DNA from: Pseudoselenomonas ruminantium
GTDB taxonomy: Bacteria > Bacillota > Negativicutes > Selenomonadales > Selenomonadaceae
NCBI RefSeq assembly: GCF_900104055.1
Contig: NZ_FNJQ01000001.1
Coordinates: forward strand, 124,001-188,000
Direction of reading: 5' to 3'
Length of the DNA: 64,000 nt
In this document: piece by piece, positions 18,074-26,702 of the stretch
How the letters are laid out: the number at the start of each line of letters is the position of its first letter
Position numbering within the stretch: position 1 is the stretch's first letter
Notes under the pieces: generated by a model
Told to the model about the DNA's origin: nothing
What the model saw: the letters and a program-made list of their open reading frames with translations, nothing else
Database searches by the model: none
Made by a program: the position numbers and the translations under genes

Positions 18074-19054
18074 TTAAATCTTGATATTGACAATTCTCTG
18101 AATCACCAAATAACCAACAATTTCCAAAATTACAGCTGCTGCAATACACATGCGGCCTATCGGCTCTGTAAACAGGGGCTGTAAATATGTAGGATTGATT
18201 ACGGACAATAAAAATGCCAACGCAATCGGCAGAGATGCCAAAACAATACCAGACGCCCGGCCCTGCGCCGTCAATGCCATAACTTCCCGCCGCATCCGGA
18301 TGCGTTCGCTGATCGTGTCACTGATTGTGTCCAATATCTGTGCCAGATTACCACCGACCTGCCGTTGTATCAGCACGGCCGTGACAACTAACTCAAAATC
18401 AGGGCTGTTAACCCGCTTCTGCATATTGTCCAAGGCCGTTTCCAAGTCCACGCCGATATTGACTTCACTTACAACCTTCTGCACTTCCCGGCCAATGGGA
18501 GCATCCATCTCCCGGGCGATGAGTTCGAAGGCCTGCATGAAACTGAAACCGGCCCGCAGGGCGTTGGCCACCATGGTGAGCATATCGCCCAACTGATTGG
18601 TGAAGGCTTTCTGCCGCCGCTTGATGTAGATATTCAGGAACATCACCCCGAGCATCACACCGCCGGCGAAGGCTGCAATAGCCCATAACAGCTCAAGCGT
18701 AGCGGCCAAAGTGATGGCCGCACACAGTCCGCCTATAAGTCCAAGAATAACCTCAAACTCCGAACCCAGCAACGGCCAGTCAGCCTGCTGCATCTTGAAA
18801 TCCAGGGGATTCCCCCGGTGCTGGATGTGTTCCAGCCAGGCACCTGCCCGCTGAACGAAGTTACGGATGCCATCCCTGGCGGCAGTCTTGGCCCGCTGAC
18901 CGCGCAGTTCCTGCTGACGCAGGCGCATGGCGGCACCGGAGAAATACTCCATGCGGTTCACCAAATCTGTACGCTGACGCATCCTGATGCGAATCAGCAT
19001 CAGGAACAGGCTAAGGCTTAATAACGTGACGGCCAAAGCTAACACAATTCTCAT
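18074..19054 (-). CDS. tadB: Tad pilus inner-membrane platform protein TadB
   Basis: 326 residues. One N-terminal membrane segment (RIVLALAVTLLSLSLFLMLI), a central pair near 107-148 and a C-terminal pair surround a T2SSF cytoplasmic domain (LGDMLTMVANALRAGFSFMQ and VGGNLAQILDTISDTI). It pairs with TadC as the platform for the pilus motor. The start chosen is the ATG that overlaps the cpaE stop as ATGA with AAGGTGG eight bases upstream; a GTG four codons earlier is the alternative. Confidence 0.92.
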   Translation of the reverse strand: MRIVLALAVTLLSLSLFLMLIRIRMRQRTDLVNRMEYFSGAAMRLRQQELRGQRAKTAARDGIRNFVQRAGAWLEHIQHRGNPLDFKMQQADWPLLGSEFEVILGLIGGLCAAITLAATLELLWAIAAFAGGVMLGVMFLNIYIKRRQKAFTNQLGDMLTMVANALRAGFSFMQAFELIAREMDAPIGREVQKVVSEVNIGVDLETALDNMQKRVNSPDFELVVTAVLIQRQVGGNLAQILDTISDTISERIRMRREVMALTAQGRASGIVLASLPIALAFLLSVINPTYLQPLFTEPIGRMCIAAAVILEIVGYLVIQRIVNIKI

Positions 19055-20181
19055 GAGGCAGCCCACCTTATGCGATGCTGCCGGCCGATGATGTTGTCAG
19101 CCAGGCGGTCAACCTGCCGCGACAACGGGCTGTCCGGACGGATATCCGTGGCCATCTTGCCTTTGTCAGCGGCATCAGAAACAATGGTATATTCATTGGG
19201 TATGATCTCAGTAACGGGATACCCAAGTTTCTGCGATAATTCAAGTTTGGAACGGGAATCACAGGGTTCGACACGGGTGAAGATGGTCTTAACCCGCGTC
19301 TCCATATCCTCCCAATCACGGAAGATATCCAACGCCCGCTTCATATGGTCAATCTCATAACCTCCATTGATCATACTCATCACAAATGTAGTCGTGGAGG
19401 CTTCTGCCGCCGCAATGGATGTAGGATTGAATCCCGCCGGCACATCAATCAGGATGTAACGGAACAAGCTGCGGCTCATGGCAATGAGATTTTCCAGCCG
19501 ATGGATGGAAACCTTGTCAATCATGTTCGGTGTCTTCGTACCGCAGAGCACGCTGACATTGGGTGCCACCGGCATATAATAGGAACTCAGCGATGCCGGC
19601 GACAGGAACTTCGTATCCCGCACGGCCTCCACGATCGTGGTCTGCGGCGCGAGGTTGAAGAACACTGCCATATCACCGAACTGCAAATCCGCATCGATGA
19701 TGCCCACCGGTTCTCTCGTCTTACGGGCCAGTGCCATGGCAAGGTTCGCAATCAGTGTTGTCTTGCCGCTCTTGCCTTTTGGACTGAAGAACACCAAGGT
19801 CTCAGATCCGGCTTCACTGCCCAGACGCGAGAAGGTATCCACCGTCTCCTGCAGTTCCACGCCCGTGAACGGCTTGATGATATAGCCCTTGGCTCCGGCT
19901 TTGACACTATGGCTGGCGTTTTCAGCCTGCCATTTCTCCCCCATGCAGAGGATGGCTGCTGTCGGATAGACCTTCTTGAACTCATCAATCAGGCCCATGC
20001 CGCCGGGCTGCTCGATATCGAGCAGAATCAGGTTGGGGTTGAATACAGTCCCCTGCCCCAAGGCGTCGCTGACATTTTGGAATTTGGCGGCCAAAGTAAA
20101 GTTTGGGGTATCATTTACCACCTGACCAAGCCGTTCCAGCATCAAGCGATCCGACTCCGCCAGTAATACGCGGTATTCCAT
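19051..20181 (-). CDS. cpaE: CpaE/TadZ-like protein: receiver domain plus MinD-type ATPase
   Basis: 376 residues. Residues 1-115 form a receiver-like domain with the acidic pocket in AESD, Asp55 in ILLDIEQPGG and Lys103 in IIKPF, so phosphorylation looks possible, unlike many CpaE proteins with degenerate receivers. Residues 128-376 are a ParA/MinD-type ATPase with Walker A FFSPKGKSGKTT (signature Lys135 kept) and GIIDADLQFGDMAVFF. CpaE/TadZ marks the site of pilus assembly at the cell pole in studied systems. It is followed, with ATGA overlap, by tadB and preceded by a second CpaE-like ATPase. Confidence 0.88.
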   Translation of the reverse strand: MEYRVLLAESDRLMLERLGQVVNDTPNFTLAAKFQNVSDALGQGTVFNPNLILLDIEQPGGMGLIDEFKKVYPTAAILCMGEKWQAENASHSVKAGAKGYIIKPFTGVELQETVDTFSRLGSEAGSETLVFFSPKGKSGKTTLIANLAMALARKTREPVGIIDADLQFGDMAVFFNLAPQTTIVEAVRDTKFLSPASLSSYYMPVAPNVSVLCGTKTPNMIDKVSIHRLENLIAMSRSLFRYILIDVPAGFNPTSIAAAEASTTTFVMSMINGGYEIDHMKRALDIFRDWEDMETRVKTIFTRVEPCDSRSKLELSQKLGYPVTEIIPNEYTIVSDAADKGKMATDIRPDSPLSRQVDRLADNIIGRQHRIRWAAS

Positions 20182-20192
20182 AACTTACCTCC

Positions 20193-21026
20193 TCAGCCAA
20201 AAATCCGGGACAACCAGGATTCTGACACTCCTTCGTCCTCATCCATGGTCACATCATCATAAGCGCGATTGGTATAACGAGCTACCAGATCCCGCAGGGC
20301 ATCGCCCAACTCGCTGCCGCCGGAGCGGAGCACCAACGGCACACCATCCTGTATGGAACGGCTGGCCGCCTGGAAATCGTTGGGCAGAATGTGATAGAAC
20401 GGTTCTCCCAGCAGATTTTCCACATCGGCGATACTGATACGGGTTTTCGCATTGCTGCGGTTCAGGATCAAGCGGATCTTGTTCTTGTCGTAGTTCAGCT
20501 TCTTCAACGTATCCGTGCCGATTTTCATATTCTTGATTGTCGGAATGAAATCCACAATCCCCAGGAAGCTGACAATCGTGGACAAATCCAGAAGTTCCAG
20601 ATTCAATTTGCTGAACATGGATGTCGTATCCACCAGCACATAATCAAAGACATTCTGCAGCTGCCGGATCATCCCTGCGGCCTTATCCGCATCAATATTG
20701 TAGGATTCTTCCAGCTTCGTGGGAGCCGCCAGCACATAGAATACCACATTATGGTATTCATAAGGCGTCAAGTACTCCTCGGCCCGCACATTACTGCCCT
20801 GCAAGGCCATTGCCTGCTGGAGGTCAAAAGACGTACACTGGGGCAATATCTGCAGATAGTTACTGACATCCCCAAACTGCAGGTCAAAGTCCACGAGACA
20901 GACTTTCTTTCCCTGCCGGGCCAGTTCCGCAGCCATATTGGTACTGATAATGGTCTTGCCTACCGCTGACGCGGTACTGAAAAAGGTTATGACAACGCCG
21001 TGTATTTCCTGTGTAAATCCTGGCAT
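20193..21026 (-). CDS. Second CpaE-like ATPase lacking receiver and signature lysine
   Basis: 277 residues beginning directly with the ATPase fold: VVITFFSTASAVGKTI replaces the usual KGGVGKT, so the P-loop Lys24 and Thr25 remain but the MinD signature lysine is Ala19. VCLVDFDLQFGDVSNYL is the switch region and VLVDTTSMFSKLNLELLD the Walker B region. No receiver domain is present. The arrangement beside a full-length CpaE suggests a duplicated partner that may form a heterodimer, or an ATP-binding but poorly hydrolysing paralogue. AAGGAGA precedes the ATG, and 11 bases separate it from the downstream cpaE. Confidence 0.82.
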   Translation of the reverse strand: MPGFTQEIHGVVITFFSTASAVGKTIISTNMAAELARQGKKVCLVDFDLQFGDVSNYLQILPQCTSFDLQQAMALQGSNVRAEEYLTPYEYHNVVFYVLAAPTKLEESYNIDADKAAGMIRQLQNVFDYVLVDTTSMFSKLNLELLDLSTIVSFLGIVDFIPTIKNMKIGTDTLKKLNYDKNKIRLILNRSNAKTRISIADVENLLGEPFYHILPNDFQAASRSIQDGVPLVLRSGGSELGDALRDLVARYTNRAYDDVTMDEDEGVSESWLSRIFG

Positions 21027-21045
21027 AATGTCTCCTTCTTAATTC

Positions 21046-22599
21046 TTAGTTGTTACCTACAGGCACGATTACATCCAGCGGGCTTTGTTCTTCACCACGC
21101 AGTTCCTGGTCTGCCTGTTCCTCCCGGGCTTTCCGATCAGCCTTGGCCTCTTTTTTCGTCATCTTGTCATGAACCCAGCCATTGGGATTGACGTTCTTCA
21201 TGGTCTTGTATTCCCGGCGGCTGTCCTGGAAAGTTTCTTCCATTTTCTCGGACATCTTCACATGAGTGCGTTCATTGACAACACGCGGCGTAATCAGAAT
21301 CATGATTTCGGACTTCTGCCGGCTGTCATTATGATATTTGAAGAGTTCGCCCAAAATGGGAATATCCCCCAGCAAAGGCAACTTCGTAATCGACTTGCTG
21401 TCTTCAGAATTCAGCAGTCCGCCAATAGCCATAGTCATGCCGTTAGGAATCGTCACTTCTGTCTGGGCTGAACGAGTGGACAGGCCCGGCATCTTATAGC
21501 CATTGGCCGTAACGCTGTTCGTCCAATCCAGACGGCTGACTTCTGCATTGAGTTTGGCCTGGATATTTCCCTGACGGTCTACGGTAGGATTGAGTATGTT
21601 GAGCGAAATACCATAGGGTTTGTATTCCACGGTGATATTGTTGCTGGAACTGGAAACGGACGGATAAGGAATCTGTCCGCCTACGAGGATTCCGGCAGAC
21701 TTGCCACTCATGGTTGTAATGTTCGGCCGGGACACGATACGTGCTTTCCCCTGTTCAATCATCAGGTGCAGCTGGGCATTGATCTGCGAGAAATGGGTAA
21801 AGAGCCAGTTCTTGGTATACCAATGGCTGCCCTTGTTGCGCTGTGCACCGAAAGTTTCGCCGCCATAGAACACCCCTGTATCGCCCAAAGTCACACCTTG
21901 GGTATCCGACGATGTGGATGTAACAGGTGATGCATAGGTCACGCCCAACTGCTTGGCTGCATCGGAATTGATCTCGATAACAAGAGCTTCCATATTTATT
22001 TGGTCAGGATTCTCCATATCCAAAAGGTTAATAACCCGCGCACTGCTTTCAATCTGCTCCTCTGTCGTTACTTCCGTTTTTACTTTTGCGTCTGAACCAG
22101 TGCTGTCCCCTAGCTTGATATTGCCCTTCTTGGCAGCAGTAGGATCTTCACCCACATACAGGCAGGCAATCTTGAATGCCAGATCCTTTTCGTACTGATT
22201 CTTGACCTGACCGCGCAGGAGGACCCGGTTCTCCACCATCTGCACGGTAACGCCCGGCAGATTGATGGCACGTTCGATGGCTGCTGCCAGTCCCTTGTCC
22301 TCTTTGCTGACGCTGACCGTAAAGTCCTGACGCATGCCGTTTGACGTCCAGACATTGATTGTCGTGGTCCCCTGACCAACGGCTACGATATTGATGGCAT
22401 AAGGCCCCAATTCCTGCACATCTGCAATCTTGGGATTGCCAACTGCCACGCGGGTGATTGCGCTGCCCGGGCTCAGATAATAGGACTGATTGACTCCCAG
22501 CCAGATCGGCTGCATATAGGCATAAGCCGGTGCCGGTGCCACGATAGCGGCAGTTGTGAGTCCCAGTGCAATAGCCGCTACTTTCTTCCCTGTGAACAA
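21046..22599 (-). CDS. cpaC: CpaC/RcpA-type outer-membrane secretin of the Tad pilus
   Basis: 517 residues from the TTG at 22599, which has AGGGGG upstream and begins one base after the cpaB stop. The N-terminal signal peptide ends APAYA. It is followed by a pilus-secretin N0-type domain (YYLSPGSAITRVAVGNPKIA), a BON domain near 100-160, and the secretin core (GKARIVSRPNITTMSGKSAG, then VEVTIPNGMTMAIGGLL-like residues and LPLLGDIPILGELF). It should form the outer-membrane channel for Flp pili and is direct evidence for a two-membrane envelope. The tail is charged and rich in Lys and Glu. Confidence 0.93.
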   Translation of the reverse strand: MFTGKKVAAIALGLTTAAIVAPAPAYAYMQPIWLGVNQSYYLSPGSAITRVAVGNPKIADVQELGPYAINIVAVGQGTTTINVWTSNGMRQDFTVSVSKEDKGLAAAIERAINLPGVTVQMVENRVLLRGQVKNQYEKDLAFKIACLYVGEDPTAAKKGNIKLGDSTGSDAKVKTEVTTEEQIESSARVINLLDMENPDQINMEALVIEINSDAAKQLGVTYASPVTSTSSDTQGVTLGDTGVFYGGETFGAQRNKGSHWYTKNWLFTHFSQINAQLHLMIEQGKARIVSRPNITTMSGKSAGILVGGQIPYPSVSSSSNNITVEYKPYGISLNILNPTVDRQGNIQAKLNAEVSRLDWTNSVTANGYKMPGLSTRSAQTEVTIPNGMTMAIGGLLNSEDSKSITKLPLLGDIPILGELFKYHNDSRQKSEIMILITPRVVNERTHVKMSEKMEETFQDSRREYKTMKNVNPNGWVHDKMTKKEAKADRKAREEQADQELRGEEQSPLDVIVPVGNN

Positions 22600-22600
22600 A

Positions 22601-23578
22601 TTAGTTTCCCCCTGTCGATCTTGTACCACGGATTATCTTCATACCGCCGTTTTCATGTGCGCTGGCCGATGCCGGCTGCACAGCAGGGGCAGGGGCCGCA
22701 GCAGCTGCAGGCGCTGGCGTTGGAGCCGGAGCCGATGCTGCCGGGGCACTATTCTGGGGAGCCGGATTCACACCGCGCTCAGCAGGAATCATATAGTCCG
22801 TATTGATGGTAAAGATATCCGTCGGGGCTACAGGCCGAAGCACCAGATAGATGGTGCCCTTCTGGGAGGCCGTTGCCACCTTCAAAGCCTCATCCAATGG
22901 CAGGGCCAGGGTTGCGGTTGCCATAGCATCGCTGCTCCCCTTGATAGCACCTTCCTCACCATTCTTATTATCAGAAGACTTGTTGTCTTTGTTCTCTTCA
23001 GCACCCTGACTGCCGGTCTTATTGATAGCCAACAGCTGTACATTCTGTAACAGTATTTCACCCTTGAAACCAGCCTCCTTGGTTCCGGAAACCACCATTA
23101 CATCCACGAAATCGCCCGGCTTGGCAAAGCCGGATACACCAGTGATATCCGTGATTGCAACCGACACTGCCCGGCAATTTGCGGGAATGGTTCCTGTAAA
23201 GCCGGCCATACGCACGTCCGCGAAAATCTTTTTCGTGGTCATGATATCGCCCTGCTGGATAGCTACGCTGGTGGGATTGCCGGTGATCTCACTGACATCA
23301 TGCACCGCTTCAGCCGGGACTACGTCCACTGGCATTTCCACCACTTTGAGCATATTGTCCTTAATAATAGTACGCTCAGGAATATCCTGCTTGGCCACTA
23401 CCACCTTGACCAGTTCCACCTGATTCGTATCTTTCGCTGCCGTTTCCACACTGGACAGCGATAAATAGACCAGGACTCCTAACAGACAACTGACTCCCAC
23501 TGCCAGCATCACCCATTGTTTATAGGTCAGCTTGGCATCCAGCATCCACTTCTTCACGTTTTGACCATCCTTACTCAT
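22601..23578 (-). CDS. cpaB: CpaB/RcpC-type Tad pilus assembly protein
   Basis: 325 residues from ATG 23578 (upstream TTG codons are alternatives; no strong ribosome site is visible). One N-terminal membrane segment is followed by an SAF domain (VVAKQDIPERTIIKDNMLKV) and the CpaB fold (GFAKPGDFVDVMVV). Two low-complexity stretches stand out: a charged insert rich in Glu, Lys, Asn and Ser around residues 190-220, and a Pro-Ala-rich segment near residues 270-310 that may span periplasm or peptidoglycan. CpaB works with the secretin. It is the first gene of the tad operon. Confidence 0.88.
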   Translation of the reverse strand: MSKDGQNVKKWMLDAKLTYKQWVMLAVGVSCLLGVLVYLSLSSVETAAKDTNQVELVKVVVAKQDIPERTIIKDNMLKVVEMPVDVVPAEAVHDVSEITGNPTSVAIQQGDIMTTKKIFADVRMAGFTGTIPANCRAVSVAITDITGVSGFAKPGDFVDVMVVSGTKEAGFKGEILLQNVQLLAINKTGSQGAEENKDNKSSDNKNGEEGAIKGSSDAMATATLALPLDEALKVATASQKGTIYLVLRPVAPTDIFTINTDYMIPAERGVNPAPQNSAPAASAPAPTPAPAAAAAPAPAVQPASASAHENGGMKIIRGTRSTGGN

Positions 23579-23828
23579 CAATTCAATCAACCAAATGAAT
23601 TTACCCGGGACATGACACTCAGTTTAGGGCATCCGTCCCAACTTTTATGACTTTTTAAACTTGCTTTAACAGTCCTTTAATGAACTGTTAACACTATAAC
23701 ACATGACATATTATGAATTCAACCCCTTTTTGGTAAAAATGAAGCAGTATTTCACACGTTTTGTGTAAAAAAAATCCAAAGTTCCTAAAAGTTTGGGACT
23801 GCAGTCCTAAAAATACATACAAAAATTA
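23579..23828. other. AT-rich divergent region between tad operon and NlpC gene
   Basis: No open frame of interest. It should hold the tad promoter on the minus strand, but I see no confident -35/-10 pair. A short inverted repeat (AACAG...CTGTT) occurs near 23667-23688. Confidence 0.4.
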
Positions 23829-23869
23829 TTAGCACCTGATTGACCTGCCAAGTGCTAATATGCTATAAT
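23829..23869 (+). promoter_or_regulatory. Promoter of the NlpC/P60 gene with overlapping CIRCE-like inverted repeat
   Basis: TTGACC (23840-23845) and TATAAT (23864-23869) are 18 bases apart. TTAGCAC (23829-23835) and GTGCTAA (23852-23858) flank the -35. They equal the outer halves of the HrcA operator CIRCE, but the 16-base spacing is longer than in CIRCE, which makes HrcA control uncertain. Confidence 0.5.
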
Positions 23870-23908
23870 TTACCTAGTTTTGTGTACAAGATTAAGGGGG
23901 TTTTTTAC

Positions 23909-24583
23909 TTGCGTCTGACAAAACCAGGCTGCCTGCTTGCAGCAGCAGCATTTTTTCTGAGTTCCACATCGATTACCCAGGCCGCCAGTTTCCAGCTGGG
24001 CGATACCGGCCGTGAAGTCATTGAGATCCAACAAGCTTTGGCCAGCCGTGGCTATGATGTAGTCGTGGACGGTGATTATGGCCCAGCTACCAAAGCAGCT
24101 GTCGCCGATTTCCAGAAGGACAACAATCTGGAAGTAGATGGACAGGTCGGCTCTAATTCCTATCAGGCTCTTTTCCACCGCGCTATGCCTGAACATCAGC
24201 GCAAATCCTACTTTGCTGACGGTCATGGTATCATCGACCTTGCACAGCAGTTCTTAGGCGTTCCTTATGTCTGGGGAGGCAGCAGCCCGCGAGGCTTTGA
24301 CTGCTCCGGCTTTGTCCAGTACGTCTACGCTCAAAAGGGTATCCATCTGCCCCGCACGGCAGATATTCAGGCAACCGCCGGACGGCCAGTTGCCAAGGCT
24401 GAACTTCAGCCAGGCGATCTGGTTTTCTTTGCCGGCGATTACGTGAATATCTCCCACGTCGGTATTTATGTAGGCAATGGTCAGATGATTCATGCCTCAT
24501 CCACCCACGGCATCGCTTACGATAACCTGAACCGTGATTACCGCGTAGCTCACTATGCCGGTGCCTGCCGTGTACTCAACTAA
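23909..24583 (+). CDS. Secreted NlpC/P60 peptidoglycan endopeptidase with PG-binding domain
   Basis: 224 residues from a TTG start set by AAGGGGG; upstream codons in the frame cover the promoter. A signal peptide ends near TQAAS. A peptidoglycan-binding type 1 domain follows (LGDTGREVIEIQQALASRGY...YGPATKAAVADFQ), then an NlpC/P60 domain with the catalytic Cys in FDCSGFVQYVY and His in ISHVGIYVGNG. Such enzymes cut stem peptides of peptidoglycan in the periplasm. Its neighbours are the tad operon (divergent) and a polysaccharide deacetylase. Confidence 0.93.
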   Translation: MRLTKPGCLLAAAAFFLSSTSITQAASFQLGDTGREVIEIQQALASRGYDVVVDGDYGPATKAAVADFQKDNNLEVDGQVGSNSYQALFHRAMPEHQRKSYFADGHGIIDLAQQFLGVPYVWGGSSPRGFDCSGFVQYVYAQKGIHLPRTADIQATAGRPVAKAELQPGDLVFFAGDYVNISHVGIYVGNGQMIHASSTHGIAYDNLNRDYRVAHYAGACRVLN

Positions 24584-24594
24584 TATTTTTGCCT

Positions 24595-24620
24595 TAAAAG
24601 CCCCCGCATGGGGGCTTTTA
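24595..24620 (+). terminator. Intrinsic terminator after the NlpC/P60 gene
   Basis: TAAAAGCCCCC and GGGGGCTTTTA form an 11-bp stem with a 4-nt loop, 12 bases after the stop codon. Confidence 0.85.
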
Positions 24621-24689
24621 TAATTGACAGAAACAGGCCATTGTTATATAGTAGTCAATATGCGAAAAAATCAAAGGAAGTGTCTTTCT

Positions 24690-25535
24690 ATGACAATATG
24701 GATAAAGCGGTTGCTGCTTCTACTGGCGACCGTTGTCTTAGCGGTTTTGGCAGCCTGCTTCTATCTCCTGCACAGCGCAGATCAATCGGTGCCTGTGCTG
24801 AACTATCATCAGATCAATGACCGGGATGAAAATGCCCTCACTGTGCATACCGATCAGTTTGAGGCACAGATGAAGTACCTGGCAGAAGAGGGTTATCACG
24901 TCATCACACCGGAAGAGATGATCAATGCCTGGGAAAACAACGAAAAATTGCCGGAAAAACCCGTCATCATCACCTTTGACGATGGTTATGCAGATAATTA
25001 CCGCAACGCCTTCCCCATTTTGCAGAAATACAATCTCAAAGCTACCATCTTCCTGATTTCGGATTATGTCAGCACCTATCCGAACTATCTGACCTGGACG
25101 CAGATCAGCGAAATGCAGGACAGCGGCCTGATCGATTTTGAAAGCCATACGCTGTCCCATGAGCAGCTGGACAGCACCAGCCCGGAAGATACCTGGAACC
25201 AGCTTGACGGATCGAAAAAAGCCTTGGAATGGCACCTGCAGAAGGAAATCAACTTCCTGGCCTATCCCTGCGGCTCTTATGATGAAGAGTTGCAGCAGCT
25301 TGTGAAAAAAGCCGGTTACAAGGGTGCCTTCACCGTCAACTATGGACTGGCCGACAAAGGAGAAAACCACTACATCCTGGATCGGGTGCCCATCTTTGGC
25401 TGTACCAATCACACTCTGATGCGTTTCAAGCTGCGTCTGCAGTACACGCCCATCTTCGCCCCATTAGCCAAACTAAACAGAAAACTGTTAGCAGGAGGTC
25501 ACAACTTCCTGGCAAGGTTCATTCCCACACCTTGA
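24690..25535 (+). CDS. Membrane-anchored polysaccharide deacetylase (NodB/CE4)
   Basis: 281 residues from ATG 24690, with AAAGGAAG upstream; longer frames start inside the terminator region. An N-terminal membrane segment (about residues 5-24) is followed by the CE4 fold: PVLNYHQI, the catalytic TFDDGYADN, the metal motif SHTLSHEQL (HxxxH) and FLAYPCGSYDEE. The substrate could be peptidoglycan GlcNAc or an exopolysaccharide. It is monocistronic between two strong terminators. Confidence 0.92.
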   Translation: MTIWIKRLLLLLATVVLAVLAACFYLLHSADQSVPVLNYHQINDRDENALTVHTDQFEAQMKYLAEEGYHVITPEEMINAWENNEKLPEKPVIITFDDGYADNYRNAFPILQKYNLKATIFLISDYVSTYPNYLTWTQISEMQDSGLIDFESHTLSHEQLDSTSPEDTWNQLDGSKKALEWHLQKEINFLAYPCGSYDEELQQLVKKAGYKGAFTVNYGLADKGENHYILDRVPIFGCTNHTLMRFKLRLQYTPIFAPLAKLNRKLLAGGHNFLARFIPTP

Positions 25536-25537
25536 AT

Positions 25538-25576
25538 AACGTAAAAAGGAGCCGCATTGCGGCTCCTTTTTACGTT
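25538..25576. terminator. Bidirectional terminator
   Basis: AACGTAAAAAGGAGCCGC and GCGGCTCCTTTTTACGTT pair over 18 bp with loop ATT, serving the deacetylase gene and the opposite small gene. Confidence 0.9.
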
Positions 25577-25585
25577 ATGATGGAA

Positions 25586-25855
25586 TCAGGAAGGCATCCC
25601 TACATTGATTTCCTTGACAATCTTGGCCTCATCCCGGCCCATACACCAACCCAGCGTCTTGATTTCTGAGTAGAGCATCACCCGCTGCTCCCGGTTATCC
25701 ACCTCAGCCTGCATCAGGATGCGATACTGCTGGATGGCCTGACCATAACGGGCGCTTATCTCGTGGTAGCTGCGTGGCTTTTCCGGCCGCTCCCCCTTAT
25801 GACGGCGAATCAGATCCTCTGCTGCGCTTACCGTTTCATTATCCGTGACTATCAT
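25586..25855 (-). CDS. Small conserved-looking protein of unknown function
   Basis: 89 residues, charged, no signal peptide or membrane segment. The N-terminus is acidic (MIVTDNETVSAAEDLI), the middle basic and Pro-containing (RRHKGERPEKPRSYHE), then a helical Gln/Arg/Glu-rich part likely to form an alpha-hairpin. GGAAGATT precedes the ATG. It is located 63 bases downstream of trpF on the same strand and ends at a bidirectional terminator, so it may be co-transcribed with trpF. I do not recognise the family. Confidence 0.6.
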   Translation of the reverse strand: MIVTDNETVSAAEDLIRRHKGERPEKPRSYHEISARYGQAIQQYRILMQAEVDNREQRVMLYSEIKTLGWCMGRDEAKIVKEINVGMPS

Positions 25856-25919
25856 GACGAATCTTCCTTTCTGTCCAGCTTTTCTATATTAGATTTCGTC
25901 ATCCAGCCGAAAAATCCTC

Positions 25920-26522
25920 TTATTTGATCCGGCGCAAAAATGCCTGAATCTTGTCCAAGGATTTTTCGCCGTTCTCCTCCACCCCGCTGGACACATCCAC
26001 AGCATAGGGATGGAGCAGTTTATTGACCTGCTTGACATTTTCCCGATTGATGCCGCCTGCGACCAGCACGGACTTGTGAATCTGGGCGATATCCCGGGCC
26101 GCCTTGCGCCAGTCGAACTGCCTGCCGGTGCCGCCGGGAAGCGAGGGGTGCGGTGTATCCAGCAATACCATTTCCGACGGATAGGCATTGGCTTCTTCTA
26201 CGGAAAATTTCTCATCATACGGATAGGCCTTGATCACCGGACAGTTGACCTGTTCCGCATAGGAAGCAGACTCATGACCATGAAGCTGTACATAATCCAG
26301 GCCTACCTGTTCGGCAATCTCATTGACCGTTTCCAGATCTTCATCCACAAAGACACCGACACAACGGGACTCGCGAATCTGCTGGCAGATGACCGCCGCT
26401 TTCTGCGGATCGATATAACGCGGGCTGGACTTATAAAAAACAAAGCCGATGAAATCTGCGCCTGCCTCCTCCGCCACCTTGGCAGCAAACAAATCCTTAA
26501 TACCACAAATTTTTGCTCTCAT
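25920..26522 (-). CDS. trpF: Phosphoribosylanthranilate isomerase
   Basis: 200 residues from the ATG at 26522, which follows GAGGGAG; an upstream in-frame ATG lacks a ribosome site. A TIM barrel with the family motifs KICGIK, GADFIGFVF, VGVFVDE, LDYVQLHG, LVAGGI and VDVSSGVE. Cys7 in KICGI and Asp in LLDT act as catalytic base and acid in studied TrpF. It converts N-(5-phosphoribosyl)anthranilate in tryptophan synthesis. No other trp genes are nearby, so the pathway genes are split. Confidence 0.94.
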   Translation of the reverse strand: MRAKICGIKDLFAAKVAEEAGADFIGFVFYKSSPRYIDPQKAAVICQQIRESRCVGVFVDEDLETVNEIAEQVGLDYVQLHGHESASYAEQVNCPVIKAYPYDEKFSVEEANAYPSEMVLLDTPHPSLPGGTGRQFDWRKAARDIAQIHKSVLVAGGINRENVKQVNKLLHPYAVDVSSGVEENGEKSLDKIQAFLRRIK

Positions 26523-26656
26523 AGCGACTCCCTCTTGTATTCCCATAACATTTTTTTGTATAAATCATCATCAATGACTATTATGTTACAGGCTTTTGTC
26601 CTTATTGTCAAGACATAAGTCCAAATCGTTAGGGAAATTTGTGTATATTTGTTAAG

Positions 26657-26698
26657 AAAAAGAGCAGCTTGACCACTACAGTCAAAACTGCTCTTTTT
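26657..26698 (-). terminator. Intrinsic terminator of the secreted repeat protein gene
   Basis: AAAAAGAGCAG / CTGCTCTTTTT outer stem and TTGAC / GTCAA inner stem; minus-strand T run. It starts just after the stop of the gene at 26703. Confidence 0.8.
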
Positions 26699-26702
26699 AT
26701 CT

